Shown: one piece after another, positions 55,073 to 63,828 of the stretch
Position numbering within the stretch: position 1 is the first letter of the stretch
Layout: each line of letters opens with the position of its first letter
Assembly (NCBI GenBank): GCA_000285855.2
Contig: HE978651.1
Coordinates: forward strand, 2,330,297-2,394,296
From: Ruminococcus sp. JC304
Lineage (GTDB): Bacteria > Bacillota > Clostridia > Lachnospirales > Lachnospiraceae
Direction of reading: 5' to 3'
DNA length: 64,000 bases
Notes under the pieces: model-generated
Told to the model about the DNA's origin: nothing
Database searches by the model: none
What the model saw: the letters and a program-made list of their open reading frames with translations, nothing else
Made by a program: the position numbers and the translations under genes

Positions 55073-56308
55073 TCAGGAATCCTTAAATTTAATCTGCCGT
55101 GCCACACTGAGAGCAAGTCCCATTTCTGCCATAAGGAATACAATGGATGTCCCTCCATAGCTGATAAATGGCAGTGTAACTCCTGTATTCGGCATCAGGT
55201 TTACCACAACCGCAATATTCAGGATAACCTGCAGCGCAATGTGGATAAAAATACCACTGACCATCAGTGACCCAAACATATCCGGCGCATTCTGTGCAAT
55301 AAAAAATAATCTATACAAAAGATAGGCATATAGAAGCAACACAATGATCCCACCGAAAATCCCCAATTCCTCACAGATAATAGAAAAAATCATATCATTC
55401 TGTGCTTCCGGCACACTTCCAAGCTTCTGGATACTGTTGCCCAGCCCTCTGCCGAAAAAACCTCCGGAACCAATGGCATACAGAGCCTGTATTGTCTGAT
55501 AGCCCCAGGTATCTGCAAAATCCTCCGGGTGCAGCCATACCATAATACGGCGAAGACGGAAGCTGATATCTCCGTCTACGCTGACTGTTGCATTCAAAAA
55601 CATGACCACAGCTGCAATCCCGGCAAGTCCTGCTCCTCCCAGGATAAAAAATATTTTTGTATCCGGATGTGCCACAAAGATCAAACCAATCGTAATCGCA
55701 AAGATAATAATTGCTGTACTCAGGTTATCTGTAAACTGGTAAGCCCCAAACGCAAGCAGACCACCTACGCCCAGCAGAACCATACATGCTTTCAGAGTTT
55801 TGATCCTGCGTCCCATTTTGATGATCATGTAGGGCAGACACACGATGACTGCCACTTTTGCAATCTCTGATGGCTGAAACTGGATCGGTCCGATCTGCAG
55901 CCATCTCTGGGCACCATTGGCAGCGGTTCCCAGAGGGGTTTTTACCAGAAGCATAAGTCCAAATGCTGCTACATATAAAATTGTAGTAAAATAATGCAAA
56001 ATATGATAATCAATTCTGGAAATGATCAGGGCCATCACAACACACGCTACACTGATCGCTGCCTGTTTTTTAAAATAAAACATATCATTTCCATATTTCA
56101 CTTCCGCCATATAGGAACTGGTACTGTATAGCATAACCAGTCCAAAGCAGATCAGAAGCACTATAACTGCCACCAGACTGTAATCGTAATAATCTGCCCT
56201 GGCATGCTGTATGGATCTGCCTGCTTTTGCACCAGAAATCCTGCTCTGCTTCTGCGTTTTTGTTTTCTGCATGGAATCACCTTCATTATATCGCTTGTTA
56301 CCATTCAT
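55073..56308 (-). CDS. ftsW: FtsW/RodA/SpoVE-family peptidoglycan polymerase
   Basis: SEDS glycosyltransferase that polymerises lipid II. The 411-residue product has about ten transmembrane helices, with QRWLQIGPIQFQPSEIAK, GYQTIQALYAIGSGGFFGRGLGNSIQKLGSVPEAQNDMIFSIICEELG, and LPFISYGGTSI, all family hallmarks. A second start at 56272 (preceded by AAGGTGA) is equally plausible and would shorten the cytoplasmic tail by 12 residues. Division versus spore-specific (SpoVE) role cannot be separated by sequence alone. Confidence 0.9.
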   Translation of the reverse strand: MNGNKRYNEGDSMQKTKTQKQSRISGAKAGRSIQHARADYYDYSLVAVIVLLICFGLVMLYSTSSYMAEVKYGNDMFYFKKQAAISVACVVMALIISRIDYHILHYFTTILYVAAFGLMLLVKTPLGTAANGAQRWLQIGPIQFQPSEIAKVAVIVCLPYMIIKMGRRIKTLKACMVLLGVGGLLAFGAYQFTDNLSTAIIIFAITIGLIFVAHPDTKIFFILGGAGLAGIAAVVMFLNATVSVDGDISFRLRRIMVWLHPEDFADTWGYQTIQALYAIGSGGFFGRGLGNSIQKLGSVPEAQNDMIFSIICEELGIFGGIIVLLLYAYLLYRLFFIAQNAPDMFGSLMVSGIFIHIALQVILNIAVVVNLMPNTGVTLPFISYGGTSIVFLMAEMGLALSVARQIKFKDS

Positions 56309-56383
56309 CTTATGATAACCTTTTATCTTTTTCGTATTATAGCAGAAAGTTTCCGCAGACGCAATGAATTACCATAATAACAT

Positions 56384-57982
56384 TTAGTCTTCGTCTGAAA
56401 TTTCCACCGGATCTGTCTCAAAAATAAATTTTACATTTCCGTCCATATCAGAAGTTTTGTCTGTAAAGGTTGTATACATAACATCATCAGACTGAATTGC
56501 CTCAAAACGATCCAGGATCTTCTGCAGATCTTCGGTGACTGTCTCATCCAGTTTCTCAATTCCTTCTTTATAAAATTTCTCCTGGCCATCATACAGTTCT
56601 TTTGCTCCGTCCTTCAGATCACTGATTCCATTCTTTAACTGATCACTTCCATCCGCCAGCTTATCAGCACCAGCCTGCAGTGTACCCACTCCGGAAACCA
56701 AACTGCTGGTTCCGCTCTTTAAAGTCTTGGTTCCGCTTGCAAGGGTACCTGTTCCATTTGCAAGCGTATCTGCCCCGCTTGCCAGCTTGGAGGCTCCGCT
56801 GTTTAATGAAGAGCTGTTCGCAGAAAGCTGAGAAGCTCCACTGGTAAGAGCTCCGCTGTTGGAGGCAAGTGTTCCTACGCCACTTACCAGTTGTCCGGTA
56901 GCTGAACTGATCTGAGAGATACCGCTTGTCAAAGTCTTTCTGGCATCTTTAAGAGTCTTAGCTCCCTTCAGCAAAGCACTGGCATTGGCATTATTTTTGC
57001 CCTGCAAAGTTGTAATACCATCTGTAAGGGTCTGACCTGACTTCAGAAGTGTATCTGCTCCTGAGATCATCTGCTCAGTGCTTGCCTTTGCCAGGCTTTC
57101 ATAACCGCTCTGAAGCTTTGTGTTGGCTGTTGTCAGCTGATCAGAACCAGCCTGCAGCTGTTTTACTCCCTCAAGCATAACCGGAAGCTGTTCCTCCATC
57201 TGGGTAAATAAAGTGCTCATTCCATTAACGCCCTGAGAAAGCTGTGTTCCAAGTCCGGAAAGCTGTGCTCCGCTGCTCTTCAATGCTTCATCATTTGCTG
57301 TCAGTGTCTGTGCTCCTGCATTCAGCGTATCTACTGCTGTTTTTACATTCTGCATTCCGGAACTCAGAAGCTCCAACTGTTTTTGAAGGGTCTCTACACT
57401 TGAATTAACAGTTTCTTCCTGGGTTTCTGCAGTTGCAGATGCTGTCTGTGCAGAACTCCTCAGTGCTGATGCTGTCGCCTGCAGCGCTGAGGTATCCGGT
57501 GCTGATGCTGTAATCGTAGAGGTATCAATACCTGAAGCTGTAGCCTCTGCTGCCTGTACAGAGCCCAGTGCACTGTTTACTGCAGATGCCACTGCTGCTG
57601 CAGTTTCCTCATCCATGTTACTGTAATCAATATTGTTCAGTGCAGCTTCTGCGGCCTCCAGACTTCCATTCACAGAGCTGATACCTGCTTCCACAGAAGA
57701 AGCATCCACTGAAACCTCAGAAGCATTACTGATCCAGGATTCAATTTCATCAGCCTGACTGTTCATAGTATCCGCACTGCTGTCCAACTGTGCGGACATG
57801 GCATTTGTTCCCTGCTGAATGGAAGAAGTCTGAGAGGAAGCCAGCCTATTCAATGAGCTTTCCAATGAGGATAAACCTGCTGCCAGCTTTTCCACACTGT
57901 CTATATATTCCTGTACCTTTTCAGTATATGCAGATACGCCATCTGTATACTGTGTTACATTCTGTCCGAAATTCTTGATCAT
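56384..57982 (-). CDS. C-terminal part of a secreted heptad-repeat protein (frameshift-separated)
   Basis: A 532-residue frame made mostly of serine-, alanine-, threonine- and leucine-rich heptads of the xxxLxxG type, with many SGAxxLxSG units, ending with an acidic region (SDMDGNVKFIFETDPVEISDED). It has no signal peptide, no transmembrane segment and no ribosome site before its ATG, which overlaps the previous stop as ATGA. Reading back in the same frame gives continuous coding sense (ENDSPSSQIDPDMIKNFG), so it most likely continues the upstream gene after a lost A at 58014-58017. If so the whole protein has about 1,015 residues. Confidence 0.75.
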   Translation of the reverse strand: MIKNFGQNVTQYTDGVSAYTEKVQEYIDSVEKLAAGLSSLESSLNRLASSQTSSIQQGTNAMSAQLDSSADTMNSQADEIESWISNASEVSVDASSVEAGISSVNGSLEAAEAALNNIDYSNMDEETAAAVASAVNSALGSVQAAEATASGIDTSTITASAPDTSALQATASALRSSAQTASATAETQEETVNSSVETLQKQLELLSSGMQNVKTAVDTLNAGAQTLTANDEALKSSGAQLSGLGTQLSQGVNGMSTLFTQMEEQLPVMLEGVKQLQAGSDQLTTANTKLQSGYESLAKASTEQMISGADTLLKSGQTLTDGITTLQGKNNANASALLKGAKTLKDARKTLTSGISQISSATGQLVSGVGTLASNSGALTSGASQLSANSSSLNSGASKLASGADTLANGTGTLASGTKTLKSGTSSLVSGVGTLQAGADKLADGSDQLKNGISDLKDGAKELYDGQEKFYKEGIEKLDETVTEDLQKILDRFEAIQSDDVMYTTFTDKTSDMDGNVKFIFETDPVEISDED

Positions 57983-59433
57983 GTCAGGATCAATCTGTGA
58001 AGAAGGGCTGTCATTTTCTCTGCTGCAGACTGTATTCCCTTTACTGCTGTATCAATTCCCGGAACCATCTGACCCATTCCCTCAACCAGGCTCTTGATTC
58101 CTCCTGCATACTGGCTTACGCCTCCCGCCAGCTGACTGGCTCCGGCAATATACTGTTTCATTCCATCTGTCAGTGTGGTAGCTCCATTGACGTAATCCTG
58201 TACACCTCCTGCCAGCTGATTGCCTCCTGCAACATACGCATTTACACCGTCGCTCAGGGATTTCATTCCTGCCTGATACTCTTCCATTTTACTGTCCAGT
58301 GTATTTACACCTGCTGTATATTGTCTGATTCCTGCAGAAAGAGTATCCGCTCCTGAAGTATAGGAGGATACGCCGCTATCCAAGGATTTCGCTCCTGTAC
58401 TTAAGGTTTTTGCCCCACTGTCTACTTTCTGGGCACCTTCATCCAGGCTCTTTGCTCCGTCATCCAGTGTCTTGGCGCCATCACTTAACTCATTTACTCC
58501 CGACTGAAGGCTGCTGATTCCATCTGCAAATTCTTTATATTTTTCATTTAAGGTATCTGTTCCGTCATACAGTTCTTTAGAACCATCTACAAGTTTCAGG
58601 GCAGCCTCCTTCAGATCATTCATGGAATCCTTCAGATCATCCAGTCCATTCACATCACCCAGATCCATGTTCTTGAAAATATCTGTCAATGCAGCAGTAA
58701 AGGTAGAACTCATTTCACAGTCTGTAACATCTGCCTCCATGGTAAATCCTTCTGGAATATCAATCTTATCTGCCATATCAGAAGTAAGATCCAGACTTTC
58801 TTTCAATCCCGGCATTCCCAGACCTACTACCACATTTCTGCTTCCATCGGAAATAACTTTTCCATTATCCACTGTAATATTACTGAAATTATCTGTGGAC
58901 AGGATCATTCCTGTAACCATAACAAAGGGCGAATAAATCTCTGTCTGTTTTCCGTCAATTTTAGTTGTCTTTTTAGAATTATTGGTATAGGTGACCACCA
59001 TCTTCAGATGTCCTGTTCTGCCGGCCAGCTCCTCCGGAGAAATCTCAGTTCCATCCATATAATATTTAATACTTACAGAAACCGGTAAATCCTTATCTGT
59101 TTTACCCTGATAATAAATATCTTTGCCGTCTGTATTCCAGGTAAGATTATCACCTTTCTGAGTAAAGGTCTCATCGCCCTTCACATTTTTAATATCTGTC
59201 AGGTCTGAAGTATCCTCCACATCAGTGGAATTTTTTCCTGAATTTTTCAGCCAGTCAGATACCGTTACATCTGTAACTTCTCCCTCTGCGGTTGTATTTA
59301 CATAAACGGTCTCTTCCTTTGAAACATCACCGCTTCCTGTCTGCACTGCTGCCATCACGGTTCCTGCACTTAAAACTGCTGCCATTCCTGCTGCCAGAGT
59401 AGCGGCTGCTGCTTTTTTTCTGTTTCTGTTCAT
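57979..59433 (-). CDS. N-terminal part of a secreted heptad-repeat protein (YhgE/Pip-like repeats)
   Basis: A 484-residue frame with a signal peptide (about 1-29, ending VMA), a soluble beta-rich domain (about 30-280, with PVSVSIKYYMDGTEISPEELAGRTGHLKMVVTYTNN), then heptads such as DGAKTLDDGAKSLDEGAQKV from about 290 on. The repeats match the xxxLxxG type of YhgE/Pip proteins, but the YhgE transmembrane segments are absent. The last about 11 residues arise after a probable single-base deletion. It lies 77 bp downstream of the MMPL transporter gene and is probably its partner. Confidence 0.8.
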   Translation of the reverse strand: MNRNRKKAAAATLAAGMAAVLSAGTVMAAVQTGSGDVSKEETVYVNTTAEGEVTDVTVSDWLKNSGKNSTDVEDTSDLTDIKNVKGDETFTQKGDNLTWNTDGKDIYYQGKTDKDLPVSVSIKYYMDGTEISPEELAGRTGHLKMVVTYTNNSKKTTKIDGKQTEIYSPFVMVTGMILSTDNFSNITVDNGKVISDGSRNVVVGLGMPGLKESLDLTSDMADKIDIPEGFTMEADVTDCEMSSTFTAALTDIFKNMDLGDVNGLDDLKDSMNDLKEAALKLVDGSKELYDGTDTLNEKYKEFADGISSLQSGVNELSDGAKTLDDGAKSLDEGAQKVDSGAKTLSTGAKSLDSGVSSYTSGADTLSAGIRQYTAGVNTLDSKMEEYQAGMKSLSDGVNAYVAGGNQLAGGVQDYVNGATTLTDGMKQYIAGASQLAGGVSQYAGGIKSLVEGMGQMVPGIDTAVKGIQSAAEKMTALLHRLILT

Positions 59434-59510
59434 AATAAATTACTCCTTTATATTCTATCTCTTTACAATAAGCTTCCTTAACAAATCAATCTCTTATTTT
59501 GTCTTCTCTT

Positions 59511-61583
59511 CTACCTTTTTTTCTTGGCAAATCCAATAGATGTATGGCAGATAAGCGGGTCAAATATCATAAACATTGCCGGCAATACCAGAAGTACAAC
59601 TAAAGTACTGATAACCGCGCCACGAGAAAGCAGGTTTGTGATACTTCCGATCATGTCAACCTGTGTATAGAGGCCAACACCGAAGGTTGCTGCGAAGAAA
59701 CTGCATCCACTGATCACAATTGACTTCATGGAAGTCTTATGTGCAATAGCAATGGCTTCTTTCTTGCCTTTTCCAAGGCCTCTCTCCTTCTGATATCTGC
59801 TGGTCATCAGGATCGCATAGTCAACAGTTGCACCCAGCTGGATACATCCGATAACGATACTTGCTACGAATACAACTTCCTTTCCCTGATAATATGGAAC
59901 AGACATATTAACAAAGATTGCAAATTCAATAACTGCAACCAGGATAACCGGAAGAGAAATGGATTTGAATACGATCATGATAATAATAAAGATTGCCAGG
60001 ATGGAAATGGTATTTACTGTCTTTAAGTCTACATCTGTAACATCCTGTAAATCCTTTGTCAGAGGTGCTTCACCAATTACCATGGATTCAGGACTGTAAC
60101 CTTTTACAATCTTCTGAATCTCATCTATCTGGTTATTTACTTCATCTGTTGCTGTCTTATATTCAGAACAGATAAATTCCATTTCATATTCATCACTCTC
60201 CATCATCTTCTTCAGATCACTGGGAATCATGGTATCAGGAAATGCGGCACCTACGAAGGAATCCATTCCCAGTGCCCATTTCACACCGTCAACATCTTTG
60301 ATCTGGTTAAGCATTTCTGTTTTCTCTTTTGTTGTCAGTCCCTTCTTTAGCAATACCATATGTACATTATTCATGTTAAAGGTATCCTGAAGCTTTGCAT
60401 TTGCCACATTACTATCCAGCGTAGAAGGCAATGATTTATCAATATTATAGTAGTTTTTCAGATTATTGTTTCCGTGGATAGCCGGGAAAAGCATTACCAG
60501 GAAAATGATCAGCCATACTTTATAATGCTTTGTAATAAAAGCAGAGGCCTTGTCAAAGCTTGGAAGCAATGGCTTATGTGTTGTCTTCTCAATTGCTCCG
60601 TCAAAGGTAAGTACCAAAGCCGGAAGTAAAGTTACACAACATAAAACACCGATCACAACACCCTTTGCCATTACAATACCCATGTCACGTCCAAGTGCAA
60701 ATGTCATAAAACAAAGTGCGATAAATCCTGCAACAGTTGTAATGGAACTTCCGATTACGGATTTGAAGGTTGCATTGATAGCATGTGCCATGGCTCTCTC
60801 TTTATCACCTTCAAAGCGTTTCTTATTCTCTTCATAGCTGTTCAGCAGGAAAATAGAATAGTCCATAGTAACACCCAGCTGAAGTACTGCTGTCAAAGCC
60901 TGAGTGATGTAGGAAATCTGACCAAGGAAAATATTACTTCCCAGATTATACAAGACTGCCACACCAATACAGAGCAGGAAAAGTACCGGAACCACCAGGG
61001 AATCCATTGCAAGAAGCAGGACTACCAGAGAAAGGCAAGACGCAATCACAACATAAATCGGCATTTCCTTAAGCGCGATCTGCTTGATATCAGTAACAAT
61101 ACCTGTCATTCCACTGACAAAACAATTCTTTGAAGTAATCTTACGAATCTGTGTTACAGCTTCCATGGAAGTTTCTGATGATGTTGTATTATCAAACAAA
61201 GCAATCATCATAGTGGCATCTCCCTTGAAAAACGCATCTCTCAAATCCTTAGGAAGCATTTCCACAGGTACAGACAGATCTAATACACTGTCATACCACA
61301 AAACCTTTTTCACGTGATCTACAGCCTCTATCTTTTCTTTCAAAGCTGCCACATCCTTTAATTCCATATCCTCCACTACGATCATGGAGAAGGCTCCCAT
61401 TCCAAACTGATCTACCATAATATCCTGACCCTTTACTGTTTCCAGAGTATCCGGCAGATAGCTCAGTACATCATAGTTGATTCTGGTGGCCGCCATACCA
61501 AGATATGACGGGATCAGCAATGCAATTCCAATGATAATGATCAGTATTTTGTGTTTTGCAATCCACTTTCCTACCTTAATCAT
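59511..61583 (-). CDS. MMPL/RND-family membrane transporter
   Basis: A 690-residue polytopic protein with two similar halves, each an N-terminal helix, a large extracytoplasmic domain (about 35-175 and 370-520) and five further helices (12 in total). GVTMDYSIFLLNSYEENKKRFEG and GATVDYAILMTSRYQKERG are the repeated motifs with the membrane Asp typical of proton-driven MMPL proteins. Substrate unknown; lipids or envelope polymers are usual. It is divergent from a TetR gene with three shared operator-like repeats, and upstream of a giant secreted protein. Confidence 0.92.
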   Translation of the reverse strand: MIKVGKWIAKHKILIIIIGIALLIPSYLGMAATRINYDVLSYLPDTLETVKGQDIMVDQFGMGAFSMIVVEDMELKDVAALKEKIEAVDHVKKVLWYDSVLDLSVPVEMLPKDLRDAFFKGDATMMIALFDNTTSSETSMEAVTQIRKITSKNCFVSGMTGIVTDIKQIALKEMPIYVVIASCLSLVVLLLAMDSLVVPVLFLLCIGVAVLYNLGSNIFLGQISYITQALTAVLQLGVTMDYSIFLLNSYEENKKRFEGDKERAMAHAINATFKSVIGSSITTVAGFIALCFMTFALGRDMGIVMAKGVVIGVLCCVTLLPALVLTFDGAIEKTTHKPLLPSFDKASAFITKHYKVWLIIFLVMLFPAIHGNNNLKNYYNIDKSLPSTLDSNVANAKLQDTFNMNNVHMVLLKKGLTTKEKTEMLNQIKDVDGVKWALGMDSFVGAAFPDTMIPSDLKKMMESDEYEMEFICSEYKTATDEVNNQIDEIQKIVKGYSPESMVIGEAPLTKDLQDVTDVDLKTVNTISILAIFIIIMIVFKSISLPVILVAVIEFAIFVNMSVPYYQGKEVVFVASIVIGCIQLGATVDYAILMTSRYQKERGLGKGKKEAIAIAHKTSMKSIVISGCSFFAATFGVGLYTQVDMIGSITNLLSRGAVISTLVVLLVLPAMFMIFDPLICHTSIGFAKKKR

Positions 61584-61631
61584 CCTTTTCTCCTCTTCTT
61601 TCTTTCTTATTGATACTGTTTAATCATTCTA

Positions 61632-61644
61632 TGACCAACAGTCA
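61632..61644. promoter_or_regulatory. TetR-type operator copy 1
   Basis: TGACCAACAGTCA, matching the palindrome TGACTNNCAGTCA at 10 of 11 fixed positions. It lies in the MMPL leader, downstream of that promoter. Confidence 0.6.
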
Positions 61645-61662
61645 TTTTTTATTTCATGAAAT

Positions 61663-61691
61663 GTTATATACCAAAACTGACTGTCAGTCAA
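61663..61691 (-). promoter_or_regulatory. sigma-A promoter for the MMPL transporter gene
   Basis: Minus-strand TTGACT, 17-bp spacer, TATAAC. The -35 lies within operator copy 2. Confidence 0.7.
61678..61690. promoter_or_regulatory. TetR-type operator copy 2
   Basis: TGACTGTCAGTCA, a perfect 13-bp palindrome overlapping the -35 of the MMPL promoter. Confidence 0.75.
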
Positions 61692-61741
61692 TAATCATTC
61701 TTCACAATTTGCCTAAATTTTTTCAGAATAAAAATGTAATA

Positions 61742-61769
61742 TTGACTTTCAGTCATTTTTGTTTAAAAT
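61742..61769 (+). promoter_or_regulatory. sigma-A promoter for the tetR-like gene
   Basis: TTGACT, 16-bp spacer, TAAAAT. The -35 overlaps operator copy 3, so autorepression is likely. Confidence 0.65.
61743..61755. promoter_or_regulatory. TetR-type operator copy 3
   Basis: TGACTTTCAGTCA, an almost perfect copy of the 13-bp palindrome, overlapping the tetR -35. Confidence 0.7.
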
Positions 61770-61802
61770 AAAAAATAAGAATGTATGAAAGAGGGAACTG
61801 TA

Positions 61803-62420
61803 ATGGGAAAACTGGAGCTGAATAAGAAAAAGAAAAAAGATGCTCTGTTCACTACCGCTTTTGAGCTATTTACCACAAAAGGGCTTACAAAAACCACAAT
61901 TTCAGATATTGTAAATCAGGCAGGTGTAGCCAAGGGAACTTTCTATCTTTATTTCAAAGATAAATATGATGTCCGAAATAAACTTATCTCCCACAAGACA
62001 GGGGAGCTTTTTTATCATGCCCATGAAGCATTGGCTCAAACTGATATCTGTGATTTTGAAGAACAGGTACATTTTATTGTAGATTATATACTTACAGAAT
62101 TAGACAGAGACCATACTCTCCTTCTTTTCATCTCCAAGAATCTCTCCTGGGGAATCTTTAAGGGTGCTTTTGAGGAAAAAATGCCAGATGAAGACTACCA
62201 TTTCTATCAGTCCTATCTGGATATGCTTTCAAAAAGCAGGGTTACCTACGAAAATCCGGAGCTGCTTCTTTTCACTATTATTGAACTGGTCGGCTCCTCC
62301 TGTTACAGCTGCATCCTCTATCAGCAGCCGGTACCTCTGGTACAGTACCGGCCTTATCTGCATGCCTCCATTACTGCCATTATGAAGACTTTTGAGGCAG
62401 CTCCTGATCAGCCTGTTTAA
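61803..62420 (+). CDS. TetR/AcrR-family transcriptional regulator
   Basis: A 205-residue regulator with a typical N-terminal helix-turn-helix (KDALFTTAFELFTTKGLTKTTISDIVNQAGVAKGTFYLYFKDKYDVRNKL, about residues 12-60) and a helical ligand-binding C-terminal part. The ATG at 61803 follows AGAGGG; a GTG/ATG at 61785 is upstream of that site. It is divergent from the MMPL gene, with three palindromes in the intergenic region, so it most probably represses both. Ligand unknown. Confidence 0.9.
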   Translation: MGKLELNKKKKKDALFTTAFELFTTKGLTKTTISDIVNQAGVAKGTFYLYFKDKYDVRNKLISHKTGELFYHAHEALAQTDICDFEEQVHFIVDYILTELDRDHTLLLFISKNLSWGIFKGAFEEKMPDEDYHFYQSYLDMLSKSRVTYENPELLLFTIIELVGSSCYSCILYQQPVPLVQYRPYLHASITAIMKTFEAAPDQPV

Positions 62421-62430
62421 ATTTTATATG

Positions 62431-63060
62431 CTATTTGCAGTCTTTACATGATGCCTTACAAGGATTATCAAAGCTGGGATTAAAGGCATAGAAATTCTTT
62501 GCATCCAGATTCTCCTGAACAGACCGCAGCGCTTCTCCAAATCTCTGAAAATGTACGATTTCTCTGGCTCTCAGAAATCTGATGGGATCTGCTATCTCCG
62601 GCATATCCCGCACAACACGCAGGATATTATCATAGGTTGACCTGGCCTTCTGCTCTGCTGCAAGATCTTCAAATAAATCCGTAACAGGATCTCCCTTACT
62701 CTGAAACTCACAGGCATTAAAAGGAATTCCTCCTGCAGCCTGAGGCCATACTCCCACTGTATGATCAATATAGTAAGGTCCAAAACCTGACTTTTCAATT
62801 TCCTCCATGGAGAGATCCCGTGTAAGCTGATGAACAATGGTAGATACCATCTCTAAATGGGCCAGTTCCTCTGTCCCGATATCATTCAGCACTGCTGCAG
62901 CCATACGGTTTGGCATGGTAAACCTCTGAGACAGATACCTCATAGATGCCCCGATCTCGCCATCCGGGCCACCATACTGGCTGAGGATATACTGTGCAAT
63001 CTTTGCATTCGGTTTGGTAATATTCACCGGATACTGAAGTCTTTTTTCATAATTCCACAT
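62431..63060 (-). CDS. cotJC: spore coat protein CotJC, manganese-catalase family
   Basis: A 209-residue ferritin-fold protein related to manganese catalases. Conserved E/H pairs are seen in GTEELAHLEMVSTIV and DLAAEQKARSTYDNILR, and REIVHFQRFGEAL completes the second metal site. It ends with a cysteine-rich tail (CKASCKDCK). It is the third gene of cotJA-cotJB-cotJC, whose products are inner coat proteins in Bacillus. Catalase activity is likely but not proven. Confidence 0.92.
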   Translation of the reverse strand: MWNYEKRLQYPVNITKPNAKIAQYILSQYGGPDGEIGASMRYLSQRFTMPNRMAAAVLNDIGTEELAHLEMVSTIVHQLTRDLSMEEIEKSGFGPYYIDHTVGVWPQAAGGIPFNACEFQSKGDPVTDLFEDLAAEQKARSTYDNILRVVRDMPEIADPIRFLRAREIVHFQRFGEALRSVQENLDAKNFYAFNPSFDNPCKASCKDCK

Positions 63061-63063
63061 AAG

Positions 63064-63339
63064 CTACCTGCATCCTCCTTCCCTTTCCCAGGGAAATGGC
63101 TGTTCCATCCATTTCCAGCTCTCTGACTCTGACATATCCGTACAATCTATAGTAAGAGGTCCAAAGTTTTGGGCATATTCTTCCAGAAGTTCTTTTCTCT
63201 CCTTTACCATTTTTCTGCATAACATCAGAGCCCTCTCATCACAGGGATGAGTATCCAGGTATAAAAGCAGATCATCTACAGCAAAGCTGACCTGATTTAT
63301 CCGATTCAGAAGCTGCTTTCCGGATCTGTTTTCGTTCAT
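63064..63339 (-). CDS. cotJB: spore coat protein CotJB
   Basis: A 91-residue coat protein with LLNRINQVSFAVDDLLLYLDTHPCDERAL, the CotJB signature, and a tryptophan-rich end (SESWKWMEQPFPWE). Start chosen at the ATG after AGAGGTGGG; an ATG 36 bp earlier lies inside cotJA. It overlaps cotJA by 4 bp and precedes cotJC by 3 bp. Confidence 0.9.
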   Translation of the reverse strand: MNENRSGKQLLNRINQVSFAVDDLLLYLDTHPCDERALMLCRKMVKERKELLEEYAQNFGPLTIDCTDMSESESWKWMEQPFPWEREGGCR

Positions 63340-63575
63340 CGGAACCCACCTCTCTTTCCGCAGAATGGCTTGCAAAGCTGTGGGAAAACTGTTCCCACAT
63401 TCAAAGCATAAGACAACTCAAAAATATCTGTAAATTCCTGACTGGGAACATACGCCATGGCAGGTTCCGGAGATTTGGGGCGGGTAACCATTTCATTCAT
63501 TGGCTGCTGGCGGTTCATGCCGCAGGTTCGGTTATAGGGTCTGCCACAGGAACAGGCCATATGATAATTTTCCAT
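63336..63575 (-). CDS. cotJA: spore coat-associated protein CotJA
   Basis: A 79-residue protein with AMAYVPSQEFTDIFELSYALNVGTVFPQLCKPFCG, the CotJA motif (YVP-x-Q-x-F and GT-x-FP-x-L-x-x-PF). Cysteines are frequent near the N-terminus (ACSCGRPYNRTCG). The ATG at 63575 follows AGGAAGGA. First gene of the cotJ operon. CATAAAAT about 45 bp upstream (63620-63627, minus) resembles a sigma-E -10, not firmly. Confidence 0.88.
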   Translation of the reverse strand: MENYHMACSCGRPYNRTCGMNRQQPMNEMVTRPKSPEPAMAYVPSQEFTDIFELSYALNVGTVFPQLCKPFCGKRGGFR

Positions 63576-63687
63576 ATTCAATCCTTCCTGATATCATTTT
63601 CTATATTCAGTTACCCTATATTTTATGATACCTTTCCCAAAAGGTGCCCAGATTACCTATTATGTATTTTTTAATCAGCATTCCTGA

Positions 63688-63715
63688 CGTTACTGTTCAC
63701 TCCGTTCACAGTAAC
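63688..63715. repeat. 28-bp copy of the terminal repeat found at 4725
   Basis: Identical to 4725-4752 except one base. It forms its own hairpin (GTTACTGT / ACAGTAAC). Only this end of the 145-bp element is present. Confidence 0.7.
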
Positions 63716-63782
63716 TTCCTAACGCCAAAAAAATCACAAAATTTTCATATTTACAAACAGATTTAATAGTGCTATAGTATCT

Positions 63783-63812
63783 TTGTTTTCATATGTATAA
63801 AAGCTATATAAT
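63783..63812 (+). promoter_or_regulatory. candidate promoter for the TrkA-like gene
   Basis: TTGTTT, 18-bp spacer and perfect TATAAT, giving a leader of roughly 85 nt that contains the hairpin at 63829-63881. Confidence 0.5.
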
Positions 63813-63828
63813 ATTATAAAATATTTCG

